25,639 nucleotides of DNA from Chara braunii (lineage: Eukaryota > Streptophyta > Charophyceae > Charales > Characeae): contig BFEA01000257.1 in the NCBI GenBank assembly GCA_003427395.1, positions 2,109,422-2,135,060 on the forward strand, in the 5' to 3' direction. Under the pieces are notes generated by a model that had not been told where the DNA came from, did not search any database, and worked only from the letters and a program-made list of their open reading frames with translations. Each line of letters begins with the position of its first letter. Positions within the stretch are counted from its first letter, which is position 1. The position numbers were made by a program, and so were the translations under genes. Positions 1 to 11,158 of the stretch are shown piece after piece.

Positions 1-22
1 AAAAAAAAAAAAAAAAAAAAAA
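1..22. repeat. poly(A) run at window edge
   Basis: The window opens with an uninterrupted run of 22 A. It could be a microsatellite or the tail of a retroposed sequence lying to the left, but nothing inside the window decides this. Confidence 0.6.
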
Positions 23-1951
23 CGCGTTTTGTTTTCTATTTTCTTCGATTTCGCCCTTACCCCCCCAACCAAAAATTTGATTTTTTTTTTTTTTTGCCTG
101 ATGGGGTGGGGCTGGGGTTGTGCCGCCACGTGGCGCTTCTGGATTCAACCCCCCTCCCCAGTGGCCGCCACGCGTCCGTGGGGGCATGGACTCGGCCGCG
201 TCCGCAGACTTAGCCGCGCCTGTCCGCCGCCGAGGGGGATTCATAGGCGGGAAGGCTGGATTGTGGTAGGGAATAGCATGTTTCTGTTTAGTTCGCCCTT
301 CCTTATCCTAACCTCGACGTGTTATGATTATCTTTCCTCGAATGCTTTTTTTGTCTGCGTCTGCTTTATCTCTGCCTCCTTCTTGCTGGATTAGAACTCC
401 TGTGAGGTGACGTTGGCAGGTTCAACAACGACTATCGTGACGAGCCTTGTGCTCGGCCTGGTGGCCTTATGCTTCCGATGGGAGGGGATAGGCTCTCCCT
501 TGAGGTGTGGGGAGTAAGTTTCGTGGTAAGGGGGGAGGGGTAATGGAGATGGGTGGAGGTCAGTTGTGGAAGAAGGAAGAGCGGTAGAGCGATGAGCATC
601 CCGTAGAGTAGTCAGTGATTCTTGGATGTCTATACACTCAGTGCCTAATTCTACTTCCAACATTATGATTTTCCTGATCACGATCGATTTTGAACCCTTA
701 GATTAATTCGAATTTTCCTTCCTTTGATTGATTTTACATCTTCCCTATCCCAACCTGAGGTTTTAATTTCTTGTTTTTTTCCTGATAGTACTGATACTGA
801 TATTCTCAAATCAAAGTTTAAACTCTGTTATCAAAATTGTGATTCTCAAGTGTGATTTCAGTCTACTTGTGATTCTAATTTCGACTTCCCACTGTGAGAT
901 TCATAAAAAGTCGTAATCTCTAGTATCATAACTATCCTCCTATCTTAAAAATCGAAATTTCATCATAATTGTCTATTTTCGATTTCAAACCGTGAGACTC
1001 TTAATTAGTTTTAATCTCTTTGAATCTCAATTTGTTTTTCAATACTAAGTCTAACATAGTTTTGTTGAGTTTGGTTGTTGACTAATTGTTTACTTGTTGT
1101 GATTAAAAAGAAAGAGGTGGTGCTATTGAATCTGAATGGAATTATCTCCTTCAGGGTTGGAGCCCTCCCTACGAGGGTTACACAAGGTGGGTGGTTTGAT
1201 CTTTGAGAGGGAGAGGCGGTGTTGAGGGTTTGTCCCTTTCTGGGCTGCGCTGATTTCCGGGCCGGATCAGCTATGGCAGTTGGGGAGAGAGGACAAGGGG
1301 TGCTGATGTCAACATGGTGAGATGTTGAAGGGATGTTTCACTTGAAGGGGGTGGGGCAGGAGGTAAGGGGGATCTTCGGCTTTGCGGGGCATACTTTAGG
1401 GGGTATTGTATACAGCTCAGGGAGCAGGAGTAGTATTTAGGGGGCTGTTCCGGACTGGTGCTGGGAGGCGAGGGGGCGTTTCCTCGTAGAGGTAGTGATC
1501 AGACAGGGGGTCGTCTTTTCGGGGGAGAGGACTAATCTGTTTTGTTCTTGTGAGCCTTGTACATGGAATTGAGATTTGAAAAGGGGGCCGGAGAGAGAGG
1601 GTGTTTTTTTCCCTCCCTCCCCTTCTTCTTGTGGGAATAATTGACGCTGGAACGTGTATATGTTTTTCTCAATCTTCTGATTTCCCGATTTCTTAATCCT
1701 AACCCTTAAGAAGCATTGGCCGGGGGGGGAGGTCGACGGTCCGCTGCACGCTGGATTCGGGGCGAAGTTTTGGTGCGGGCCGGTGGATGAAGGTGATCGA
1801 TAGGGGGGGCGTGTTGAGCGGCGCGCGTACCAAATTGTCCACAGTGCGCCATTAAACGTGAGAGCGACATCCCAGAGCGGGGAAAACGACGGGCGTTGAT
1901 GCTGATGTACATCTCAGGGGAGAGCCCTCCGATATGCGAGTGTCGGACTGA
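23..1951. other. No recognisable gene; low-complexity intergenic DNA
   Basis: I see no gene here. The first 260 bases are GC-rich with short C and T runs. Positions 700-1100 are AT-rich and unremarkable. Positions 1110-1660 are strongly G-rich on the plus strand, with many GGGG runs, and this skew opens several short spurious frames. The short ORFs (for example 29-394 plus and 391-681 minus) have composition-driven sequence and match no family I know. Confidence 0.6.
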
Positions 1952-2430
1952 CCGTCGTTTTGTGCCCTTTTTTTTTCTTTTTTTCTTTTTGTTTCTCCTT
2001 TTTTCTTTTCTTTCGTTTTGTTTATCTTTTTTGGGCGTTGTATATCGGGTCGCCGTCGTTTTGTGTGCTCCTTTTGTTTTTCTTTCTTTTTTTTTCTCTT
2101 TTTTTCTTTTCTTTCTATTTGTTTCTCTTTTTTGGCCGTTGTAGCGGCCGTCGGTCCCCCCCCTTTTTTTTTTCCGTCGCTTTCAGTGCAGGCAGGCAGT
2201 CTGTCTAGTTCCCGCTGCTCCCGCTTTCCCCCTTTTGGCAGCTGCAGCGGCCTTCAGTCCCCCTTTTTTTTCATTCCGTCACTTTCAAAGCAAGCAGTCT
2301 GTTGCTTTCCCGCTGCTCCCGCTTTCCATATTTTTTTCGTTTTGGTCGCGTACCTATCGCTTTCCTGGTTCGCGCCCCCACTTTTTTTTTTTTTTTTTCG
2401 TTGGTCTTCTTCCTGCTCCCGTTTACGACA
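1952..2430. repeat. Pyrimidine-rich tandem array, ~100-bp period
   Basis: The sequence CCGTCG (or a close variant) recurs at about 1952, 2053, 2148 and 2251. The motif (C)GCTGCTCCCG(C)TTT recurs at about 2211, 2309 and 2411. This gives a period of 95-103 bases and about four to five diverged units, each with a long T-rich tract. The open frames across it (up to 210 codons) encode Phe/Ser/Leu-rich low-complexity products and are not credible genes. Confidence 0.75.
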
Positions 2431-2479
2431 AAAGGCATCGGGGCGGCGCAGACAGCCGCAGCAGCCAGAGCACCTACGC

Positions 2480-2552
2480 AACCATTCACCCACCCCCATC
2501 CCCACACACACCCATCCCCACCCCTATACACACCCACACACACACACACATA
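2480..2552. repeat. CA-rich microsatellite
   Basis: This is imperfect CCCA/CACA simple sequence, becoming a purer (CA)n at 2527-2550. On the minus strand it lies directly downstream of the tRNA-like element, so the (TG)n may be the tail of that SINE. Confidence 0.8.
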
Positions 2553-2559
2553 TTAAGAT

Positions 2560-2655
2560 TATGAAGTTCACTGCCAATGGTTGTCGTCGGGGTTTGAACC
2601 CACACACACATTTGAGATACGCAACTGCCCTAACCACTAAGGTCGACTGAGTCCC
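2560..2655 (-). mobile_element. tRNA-like sequence, probable SINE head
   Basis: Read on the minus strand, the sequence has an A-box-like stretch (GACCTTAGTGGTTAGGGC, about 2644-2627) and a B-box-like stretch (GGGTTCAAACCCC, about 2602-2590) at tRNA-like spacing. The T-arm forms four pairs around a TTCAAAC loop, and a weak anticodon arm (TTG/CAA around a 7-base loop) can be drawn. The 3' acceptor strand does not pair with the 5' strand and no CCA follows, so it is not a functional tRNA. The likeliest reading is the pol III promoter head of a tRNA-derived SINE. An old tRNA pseudogene is the alternative. Confidence 0.5.
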
Positions 2656-2796
2656 TATGTGTTTTGGGGGACTGCTTCTTTATGAAGTGTATCCACGTCA
2701 GGCAGCTGGCAGGTCATGATGTGCCTTTGTGTCCAAACCCTAACGTTGCACAGTGTGGCAGGCATGTCTAGTCCTGCAATTTCCAAGCGCCAGTCT

Positions 2797-3370
2797 CGCG
2801 ATTTTTCTCGCTCAGACGAATTGAATAAGAAATATTAGAAATTGAGATCATGTAGATTAGGTTGTGATCTTTCCAGAAGAAAAAAAAAAAAAAAAAAAAA
2901 AAAGACCGTGAAATAAATGTCGCGCCGTTTCGTTGCATTGTCCATTTTTGTCATTTTAGCACGTGTTGGCCAACGAGAAAAGTACCCAAACTTCCGCGAT
3001 TTTTTTGCGCTTAGAAGGACGACTTCACACCCCTGAAAATTGAAAGAACTGTAGACCGTGCCTGGGCCGTGAGATTTCTACGAAAAATATTTTTAAAAAT
3101 TTTAAAAATATTTAAGATCGTGAAATAAATACCGCGTCAATTCGTCCCATATTCAATTTTTTTTTGTTTTTCGTTGTTGTATCACGTGTCGGCAACCGGG
3201 GAAAGCACCCCAACTTCTGTGATTTTTTGCGCTCAGATGGACGATTCACAACTCTGCAAATTGAAGATCTTGTAGATTTGGTCGTGATTTTTTCCACTAA
3301 AAAACATTAAAAAAATTTAAAAAAATATTAAGATCGTGAAATAAATGTCGCGCCAATTCGTCCTATATTC
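2797..3370. repeat. Tandem array of ~200-220-bp units, about three copies
   Basis: The phrase GATCGTGAAATAAATGTCGCGCC, with small changes, starts at 2904, 3116 and 3332. A second marker (CGCTCAGA or CGCTTAGA) lies at 2809, 3008 and 3230. The units carry an A-rich block whose length varies between copies (a pure A run near 2880-2903; mixed A/T blocks near 3080-3115 and 3298-3331). There is no coding potential. It looks like a small satellite or a locally duplicated repeat. Confidence 0.75.
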
Positions 3371-3399
3371 CATTTTTGAATGTATAGCGAATATGACTG

Positions 3400-3556
3400 C
3401 ACACACATACACACACGCACACATTCACACACACACATTCACACACGCACACACACACACACACACATTTACTCGCACACACACACACGGGGTCACGCAC
3501 ACACATACACACATACACACACACACACGTGACATACACACACACACACACACACA
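3400..3556. repeat. CA/CACACG microsatellite
   Basis: This is almost pure (CA)n with scattered T and G interruptions. Short ORFs on both strands here are Thr/His or Cys/Val repeats and are not genes. Confidence 0.95.
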
Positions 3557-3676
3557 ATAATAATCTTTTCAATAATAATAATAATAATAATTATAATAAA
3601 TAAAAATAATAATAATAATAATAATAATATTAATAATAACAATAATAAGAATAAGAATAATAATTAAAATAATAAA
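3557..3676. repeat. AAT/AAG trinucleotide microsatellite
   Basis: This is an (AAT)n-type tract with some AAC and AAG units, directly abutting the CA tract. The two together make about 275 bases of compound microsatellite. Confidence 0.9.
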
Positions 3677-4309
3677 CCAGGAAAAATCATAACAATAAAA
3701 AAATAGACACACAAAAGGTAAAAGTAAGGATAAAAATAAAATAAGAAAAGATTGAAGCATCCTCTCACTACCCCCCCACATATTTATAAACTCACACAGA
3801 ATATAAACCTTCAGCCCTGAAATATGACCCTCGGCCCCAAACATATACAACACAAAGCTAAGAAACCTATATACCATAAGGGTCACCCCCCGTATTTCGG
3901 TTATGGGTCAATAGGTCCCAGGACAACCAGAACGTACAATCAAAGTACGCCAGATCTAGACTCACATGCACAAAACCAAAACGTTTTCTTCGCCTCGGTC
4001 CCGAACGACGCTCTACCGAAACACTACCCGCATGGAACCACATTGAAACGACACACCTGACACACTGCAAGACAAACGAACATGGTAAAAAGACAAACAT
4101 GCCGCCACACTGTGACCCTCCACCATAGCCTGACCATCTCCCAAAAACGACGACTGAACCCACACCACTGCACACACTGTTGCACAAGAAAAGACAAAGG
4201 CGAAAGCAAATCCAGCAACCCGACAAAGCTACGATAGCGTGAACACAAGCCTCACCCCTGTCAGAGCCCATTCACCCCTGCCTGTGCTCGAACAAACACG
4301 CTCACATCC
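3677..4309. other. No recognisable gene
   Basis: This stretch has moderate C/A-rich plus-strand composition. Frames on both strands are open by composition (a 134-codon minus frame at 3867-4271 is Cys/Val/Trp-rich), but none resembles a known family. Confidence 0.4.
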
Positions 4310-4573
4310 ATGACGGAAGCTGGGACTATACAAACAGTACAACCATACCCTATCCCCCCCTTCCCACAGAGAAGAACTCCAGGTATGCATCCAATTTCTC
4401 TTCCCCCCCAACCACGAAAGACTCCTCTCCATCCCCGCCAAAATGAAGCCACAAAGGAGGAAGAGGTTGACATCATAGTATCGAGGACAGACGTTGTTGA
4501 CCCATTGGATATGTTAGCAAACTGGAGGGAGGTATGCGAAAAACATGACTGGGATGAAAAAGACAAAAAATAA
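4310..4573 (+). CDS. Short unassigned ORF, 87 aa
   Basis: This plus-strand ORF starts at an ATG and ends in TAA. Its first half is proline-rich. The second half is acidic and looks helical, ending near WREVCEKHDWDEKDKK. The frame after the stop continues for a few dozen codons with protein-like sequence, so it may be a fragment of a longer, broken coding sequence, perhaps from a transposon. I do not recognise the family, and no promoter or splice signal supports expression. Chance openness in C-rich DNA is a real alternative. Confidence 0.25.
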   Translation: MTEAGTIQTVQPYPIPPFPQRRTPGMHPISLPPQPRKTPLHPRQNEATKEEEVDIIVSRTDVVDPLDMLANWREVCEKHDWDEKDKK

Positions 4574-6136
<1,563 letters not shown>

Positions 6137-6144
6137 GCAAAAAC
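6137..6144. repeat. 8-bp target site duplication, right copy
   Basis: This is an exact repeat of GCAAAAAC at 5761-5768, immediately outside the right end of the MITE. It corresponds to GTTTTTGC within the Val-Phe-Ala stretch of petB on the minus strand. Confidence 0.9.
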
Positions 6145-6290
6145 TTCTGTAACAGTGGAACGATAATAAAAAGTAATTGTAAATCCGGTAGCTACTTGAA
6201 CAATAAAAAATGTTAAGGTAATTTCACCTAAACGGTATAATATATTCACATGAGGAGGGATATATTTAGTTATTATGTCATCTGCAACAT

Positions 6291-7162
6291 TATGAGCAAG
6301 GATATATATTTATAGATGATGAGTTGTTAAGTAGTGGATGTGGAGCAATTATGACAGATATGACGCACCGTATAGCAATGTGGATAAATATTCAGTTGTC
6401 TATTTATTTGCGGCGTATTTATTGATACAGACTTGTAGAAATTTGTTAGGATTCTCAATTTCGTATGAAAAAGGCAAGAGAGAAAGAAAAACAAAACGAC
6501 GCACATTTACATTTTGAAAAAGGATCTGCGTTGAATTTTTTTAAGTATTGTTTTTTTTGTTGTATACATTGGGAAAAAATTCAGATTGAGAAAATGTATC
6601 GCATTGACCATCTTATTATATGCACAAAAGCATGTTCATTTCTTAATATTTTACCAAAACTTATTACGAATTAAAAGGAAATCAAGACCAAAATGCTTAT
6701 TTGATGACAAATTGATGTATTTTCCAACGCATTCCCCAAACGAATTTGCGCATGTTCATTATATTATTCGGTTTTGTTAAATAAATGGAAAAATAAATAT
6801 TAAAAATCTTCAAATTTTAAAGTACGTGCACTTGAAAAATATTAGACAATCCAAAAACATAGAGTTTCCAAGGCAGATACGGAGCAATTTTAGTCTTATT
6901 ATTCGAGTTTTTAACCCATGATATCCTATATAATGTGGTAGTAAAAATGTTTGAAAATGGAAAAAAAATAAATAAATTGAAGTTTTAATTTCATTTAAAA
7001 AATAAAATATGTTCGTTTTGACGAAATCGTAGTTAAATGTAGAAAATCAGATACAAGTGGCATCAGAAGAAATACAAAGCAAAAATTAGTTATAGAGAAA
7101 GTAACTAGCCATCAACTCAATACTCTATCAACTTTTTTTAAGCAAAGGAAACCTAGAGCGAA
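6291..7162. other. AT-rich DNA with no recognisable gene
   Basis: No gene is seen. Two short plus ORFs (6465-6674, 6586-6780) are Ile/Phe/Lys-rich, as expected by chance at this AT content. I looked for plastid genes that normally flank petB (psbH, petD) and did not recognise any. Confidence 0.5.
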
Positions 7163-7317
7163 GTCCCACTGCCAGCATTGAGTCGCCTCAACGCCTGAAT
7201 CAGGATGTGTTTGTGGCTATGTGCGGTTGAGGAATCTCAACGTGATTTCGACACATCTTCACAAACACGGCCAGATTCAGTTGTTGCGGAAAGTCAAGTC
7301 AACGTTGTTAGTGGGAC
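7163..7317. repeat. Imperfect foldback (inverted repeat), ~155 bp
   Basis: The ends GTCCCACT (7163-7170) and AGTGGGAC (7310-7317) are exact complements. Further matching blocks run inward in order on both arms: CTGAATC, GTGTTTGTG, ATGTG, then a perfect GTTGAG-GAAT-CTCAAC terminal stem (7226-7241). The arms differ in length by about 13 bases, so the transcript would fold into one long hairpin with bulges. It could be a small foldback transposon or a hairpin RNA precursor (microRNA-like). No clear target duplication is visible at its ends. Confidence 0.65.
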
Positions 7318-7373
7318 GTGGCCCCTAATTACCATAATCCCTGTGTAATTTGTGAGAAAAACTAATTACCATG

Positions 7374-7535
7374 GCTACCCCGGACCCGGACCCGGACAGC
7401 TCATGTCTGGGCCCGAACGCATGTCCGGTCAAGTTCGGACGTCCAGACTTCTGGACACATCCGGAGCTCCGGACATGCATGGTTCCGGACGGTCCGGACC
7501 AGGTAAGCAGGTCCGGAAATGTCTGGGCCATTAAA
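7374..7535. repeat. TCCGGA-rich palindromic cluster, possible MITE
   Basis: This GC-rich island in AT-rich DNA is made of many CCGGAC, GTCCGG and TCCGGA motifs in both orientations, so almost any part can pair with another. The ends ATGGCTACCCCGGAC and (minus strand) ATGGCCCAGACATTTCCGGAC share ATGGC and a nearby CCGGAC. The architecture resembles the subterminal repeats of the hAT-like MITE at 5769-6136, but no target duplication is evident. Immediately left, CTAATTACCAT occurs twice (7325-7335, 7362-7372). Confidence 0.5.
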
Positions 7536-8278
7536 AAAAAAAAAAATAATAATAACTCTGAAAAAGAGTTGTGTTATGACATTCATATGATAATTTTTCC
7601 TTTTTAACATTTTCTTGATCCACGGTCTGACCGTTGTTCTGATTCGCATCTTCCTGATATACGTTCTGAGCGTTCTTAGAGGGCACACGACGACAACCCC
7701 ACTCAACAGTATTCTACCTGGCCGGGCTTCATCGACCATGAGACAGACCGACATTGGGACCGACGGGGTTACCGACAATTATCAACCATCCGGTGAGACG
7801 ACACGCTGGAGAACGTCGCGACGATATCATTGCTCGACGTTATTTTACGTGGCCGGGACACACCGACCATGAAGCGGACCGACGCTGCAAACAAGGGGCC
7901 TACTTTATCCGGTCGGGACTCACCGACCATGACACGGGCTGACACCACGGGCAAGAGGCCATTGGGCCAGTCGAGTTCTCTTCCGAAAGAGCGGTCCCGC
8001 TGGGACGCAGGGACCACTTAGGCCCAACTGAGTGATGGGATCGATTTTCACTTGTGAGGCCCGCCTGGATTTTTCCCTAAGAGCGGCACTGTTGCTGCGT
8101 GGGGACCACCTAGGCCCGGAAAGGCCTAAGACAGGCTCGCGACTAGCGAAGGGTCCGGTTCCCGATGGGAAGGCCCTTTCCACCGGGACCTTTTCGGAGG
8201 CCCAATCAGGCCCTGGCGCAGACACGGTACCGAGGCGCTGCAAGTGTTTCGCGACCTCGGTGCAACGGAGGCTGGGGC

Positions 8279-8305
8279 TCACACACACACACACACACAC
8301 ACACA
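8279..8305. repeat. (CA)n tract in the 5' LTR
   Basis: This is a short pure CA run. A similar run occupies the matching place in the 3' LTR (23990-24018), so it was present in the parental element. Confidence 0.9.
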
Positions 8306-8790
8306 GACTGGTGGGGGAAGGGCCCGGCAGAGTACTCAAGCCCAACCGGGCCCAGGGACTGGTCATTCGGCACTTGCTGGAATCAGAGGCGCACGGGACT
8401 GAGGCGCACGGGGATACACACAAGCGACCACGCACAGACGCACGGACGGGCGACCACGCACGGACGGGCGACCACGCACGGGGAAGGTACGTACGGGCAA
8501 CCGCGCACGCTCCAGTGCGCACCTGGGTACCGAACGGGGAGGGAGACCGCTCGCAGCCAGCGCGCGCCCGTGCGCACCAGTGCGCACCCACATACGGGGA
8601 AGAGAGAGCCAGGGGGGACTGCGCACATCCAGCGCGCACCCACGCGCACCACTGCGCACCTTCGGGCTAGGAGGAGAGAGCGGGGGGGGACCGTGCGCAC
8701 CTGCGCGCAGCCGCGAGCACCTGCGCACACGCGCGCATGTCCGGACACACCTGCGCGCACACCCGGACACACGCGCGCACTCGCGCACCT

Positions 8791-9120
8791 AGAGAGAGCC
8801 GCGGGGGAAGACGCGCGCAGCTGCGCGCACTCGCGCACGTAGAGGGAGAACAACAGGGGAAGCCACGCGCACGGGCGGGCATTCATGCATGCGGGGAAGG
8901 AGCGCGCACACTCGCATATCCGGAGAGAGAGCCGCGGGGGAAGACGCGCACAGCTGCGCACACTCGCACACGTAGAGGAAGAACAGGGGGGGAAGCCACG
9001 CACACGCGCGGGCACTCGCGCACACGGGGAAGGAGCGCGCGCACTCGCGTATACGGGGAGATAGCCGTGGGGGAAGTCGCGTGTACGCGCGCGCACTCGC
9101 GCACTAAGAGAGAGAGCCGC
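8791..9120. repeat. 133-bp-period minisatellite in the 5' LTR
   Basis: The marker AGAGAGAGCC (or GAGATAGCC) ends at 8800, 8933 and 9066, an exact 133-bp spacing. Units combine GCGCAC/CGCGCACTCGCGCAC blocks with GGGGGAAG. The alternating purine-pyrimidine composition (runs of GC, CA and CG steps from about 8380 to 9250) is the kind that favours Z-DNA. The same spacing occurs in the 3' LTR. Confidence 0.85.
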
Positions 9121-9799
9121 GAGGAAGTAACGCGCACGCGCGAGCACTCGAGCACGCAGAGAGAGCCCACTCGCACTCGCGCACGGCAGGACGGAGACAG
9201 CAGAGAAGGCCCACGCATACCCGCGCACGGCAGATTGGGACGGCAGGGAGAGCCCGCACACCAGCGCGAGTGCACGCTCGGGGAATCGGCGCAGTGAGGA
9301 CTAGCCTCGCACTCGTGTACACGCGCGCACCCGCACGAGGTAGCGGGGAAGGGGGTAGCCGCGCGCTTCTGTGCACCCGCGCGCATCCACAAGCGACAGG
9401 AACGGAGAGTTGCGGGCACTTCTGCAGGCACACGCGCCCGTACGGGATAACGAGGGAGAGTCGTGAGCACCCGTGCACGCTCGTGCTCCCACATGAGACA
9501 ACGGGGGAGACCCGTGGACATCGACGCGCTCTGGGTCCCACAAGGCGGCCCCTTTGGGGCGCGTGACACGTCACCTGGTGAACGGGCCCTCCGGCAGGAT
9601 CATGGACCGTCGGACTGAGTGGGACATAGGGGCACGGATCAGATCTCCGGGCTGAACAGGACTTTGGACAGCGGACCGGGCTTTCCGAACCGGGTTCGAC
9701 GAACGGGATACTTTACCACAGGGGCACTCTACCGGAAGGCATCCTCCCGAAGGGGGCATTATACCGAAGGGGGCATCCTACTTGAAAGGCACTCTACCC

Positions 9800-10440
9800 A
9801 GCGGGCACTTTATTAGGTGGACATTTTTTTTACCGAGCGGTTGCCTTTACCGGGTGAACTCTTACCGGGGGAGGACACATTTACCGAGCAGATTCATTCA
9901 CCGGGCGGATTCTTTGGTCAGGCGGTCCCTTTTATCGGGCGGGTACATCTACCGCCGGACATATACCGCCCGGGCTTTTTACCGAGCAGCCACATTACTG
10001 AGTGGTCATATTTACCGAGCGGATACATCCACCGGGCGTGAATTTACCAGCCGGGTATTTTACCGAGCAGCCACATTACCGAGTGGGCTTTTTCACCGAG
10101 TAGATACATCTACCGGGCGGACATTTACCGGGCGGACATTTACCGAGCGGGTACTTCGCCGTGCGAAGCTTTTACCGAGCGGACACCTTTCACTAAGGGG
10201 ATACATTTACCGAACGAACTTTACTGAGGGGATACCTCACCGAACGGTCATTTTTACCGAGCGGGCATTCTGCCGAGGCGGCACATTACCGGGGGATAGT
10301 TACTGGACGGACATTTACCGGGCGGGTTCGTTTACCGAGCGGATACGTTTAGCGAGAGGATACATTTTACCGAGCGGGTACTCCGCCGTGCGAAGACTTT
10401 ACCGTGCGGGTACTTTATCGAGTGGGTATTTCACCTAGTG
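9800..10440. repeat. Degenerate ~20-bp minisatellite (TTTACCGAGCGG)
   Basis: The core TTTACCGAGCGG, or close forms such as ACATTTACCGGGCGG, recurs about every 15-24 bases over more than 600 bases. Spacing is irregular, which keeps some frames open (9782-10438), but the products are repetitive Tyr/Arg/Ser/Gly-rich and not credible. Confidence 0.85.
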
Positions 10441-10464
10441 GACATTTTTACTGAAGGGACACTA

Positions 10465-10638
10465 TTCCGAAGAGGTACGATCCGAAGCGGGCCTTCCGAA
10501 GAGGTACAATCCGAAGCGGGCCTTCCGAAGAGGCACGATCCGAAGAGGGCCTTCTGAAGAGGTACAATCCGAGGCGGGCTTTCCGAAGAGGTGCGATCCG
10601 AAGCGGGCCTTCTGAACACGTATTATCCGAATCGAGCC
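10465..10638. repeat. 29-bp tandem repeat, six copies
   Basis: Six head-to-tail 29-bp units start at 10465, 10494, 10523, 10552, 10581 and 10610, with consensus close to TTCCGAAGAGGTACAATCCG followed by AAGCGGGCC. The last copy is the most diverged. Within the unit, TCCGAAG itself occurs twice, so the array probably grew from a shorter repeat. Confidence 0.9.
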
Positions 10639-11137
10639 TTTCTGTAGAGGACGCCTGAGCCAGACCTACCAGAGCGATCCCCCTCTGACGTAGCGACTGT
10701 GCGAGGGTATGGTCACCGTAGATCTGGAGCTCTGGCCTCGGTGGGCGAGGGAGGCTACGTCAGACACCGAGAGCTCGAGCACGGTCCCTTGGGATCGACG
10801 GGCCAGATACAGGCGACACCCAATCGGGAGGAGGATTAGACGACGCTTTTTGACTAGGTCTGTAGGGACTCAGACAGACTTCCCAGACACAGGAGCGGGG
10901 TGTACGGCTGAGGCCGGAACGACTGTTTCCCATCCCATTGTTTTGGACTGAATGGAACTACTTCTATTATTTCTGCCAGACAGTGTTTCGTGAGTTTCCT
11001 CTTGCATTGGTCACGGTCGGCTACAGTACTTGTATTTGTTGATGTGGACTGACATGTTTTGTGCAGGTTACAGGAGCCCCGACCAACCCTCCCGCGGGTG
11101 ACAGACGCGGCGCGAGGCATAGGGTTCGGACGGTGTG
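10639..11137 (+). other. Unique 3' part of the 5' LTR (probable R/U5)
   Basis: This non-repetitive stretch lies between the minisatellites and the LTR end. It holds an 80-codon ORF (10709-10951) that is Arg/Thr-rich and unrecognised, then a T-rich stretch. Within it, GTGAGT at 10990-10995 and TTTTGTGCAG ending at 11066, with CTGAC between, have the form of a 77-nt intron, but this is only pattern matching. Confidence 0.35.
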
Positions 11138-11158
11138 CCGGTAGACCCCTTCTACCGG
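11138..11158 (+). promoter_or_regulatory. Perfect hairpin at the U5 end
   Basis: CCGGTAGA (11138-11145) and TCTACCGG (11151-11158) pair perfectly around a five-base loop, eight bases upstream of the primer binding site. U5-PBS hairpins help primer placement and initiation in retroelements, so a role in reverse transcription is a fair inference. Confidence 0.6.

Noticed and set aside
2018-2650. 210-codon plus-strand ORF
   Set aside because: It runs through the T-rich ~100-bp tandem array and a CA microsatellite. The Phe/Ser-rich product is compositional.
2560-2655. Functional tRNA gene
   Set aside because: The acceptor stem does not pair, the anticodon arm is weak and there is no terminator-like T run in place.
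3867-4271. 134-codon minus-strand ORF
   Set aside because: The Cys/Val/Trp-rich product reflects the CA-rich opposite strand. No motif was seen and there are competing open frames.
7325-7372. CTAATTACCAT direct repeat as a target duplication
   Set aside because: The copies are only 26 bases apart with no element-like sequence between them. It is more likely a small local duplication.
7678-9120. LTR of only ~1.44 kb ending at 9120
   Set aside because: The end would be GCCGC, not CA, and no primer site follows. The tRNA-Asp site and CA end at 11164 and the foreign start at 24801 fit a longer LTR with an interrupted 3' copy better.
8383-9261. 292-codon minus-strand ORF (and the 225- and 239-codon frames overlapping it)
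   Set aside because: It lies in the GC-rich minisatellite of the LTR, its product is Arg/Ala/Ser/Cys repeats, and the matching frame in the 3' LTR is equally repetitive. The openness comes from the repeat.
9782-10438. 218-codon plus-strand ORF
   Set aside because: It is translated TTTACCGAGCGG minisatellite with no protein-like complexity.
10465-10638. CRISPR-like array
   Set aside because: The 29-bp units are head-to-tail with no spacers, inside a eukaryotic LTR.
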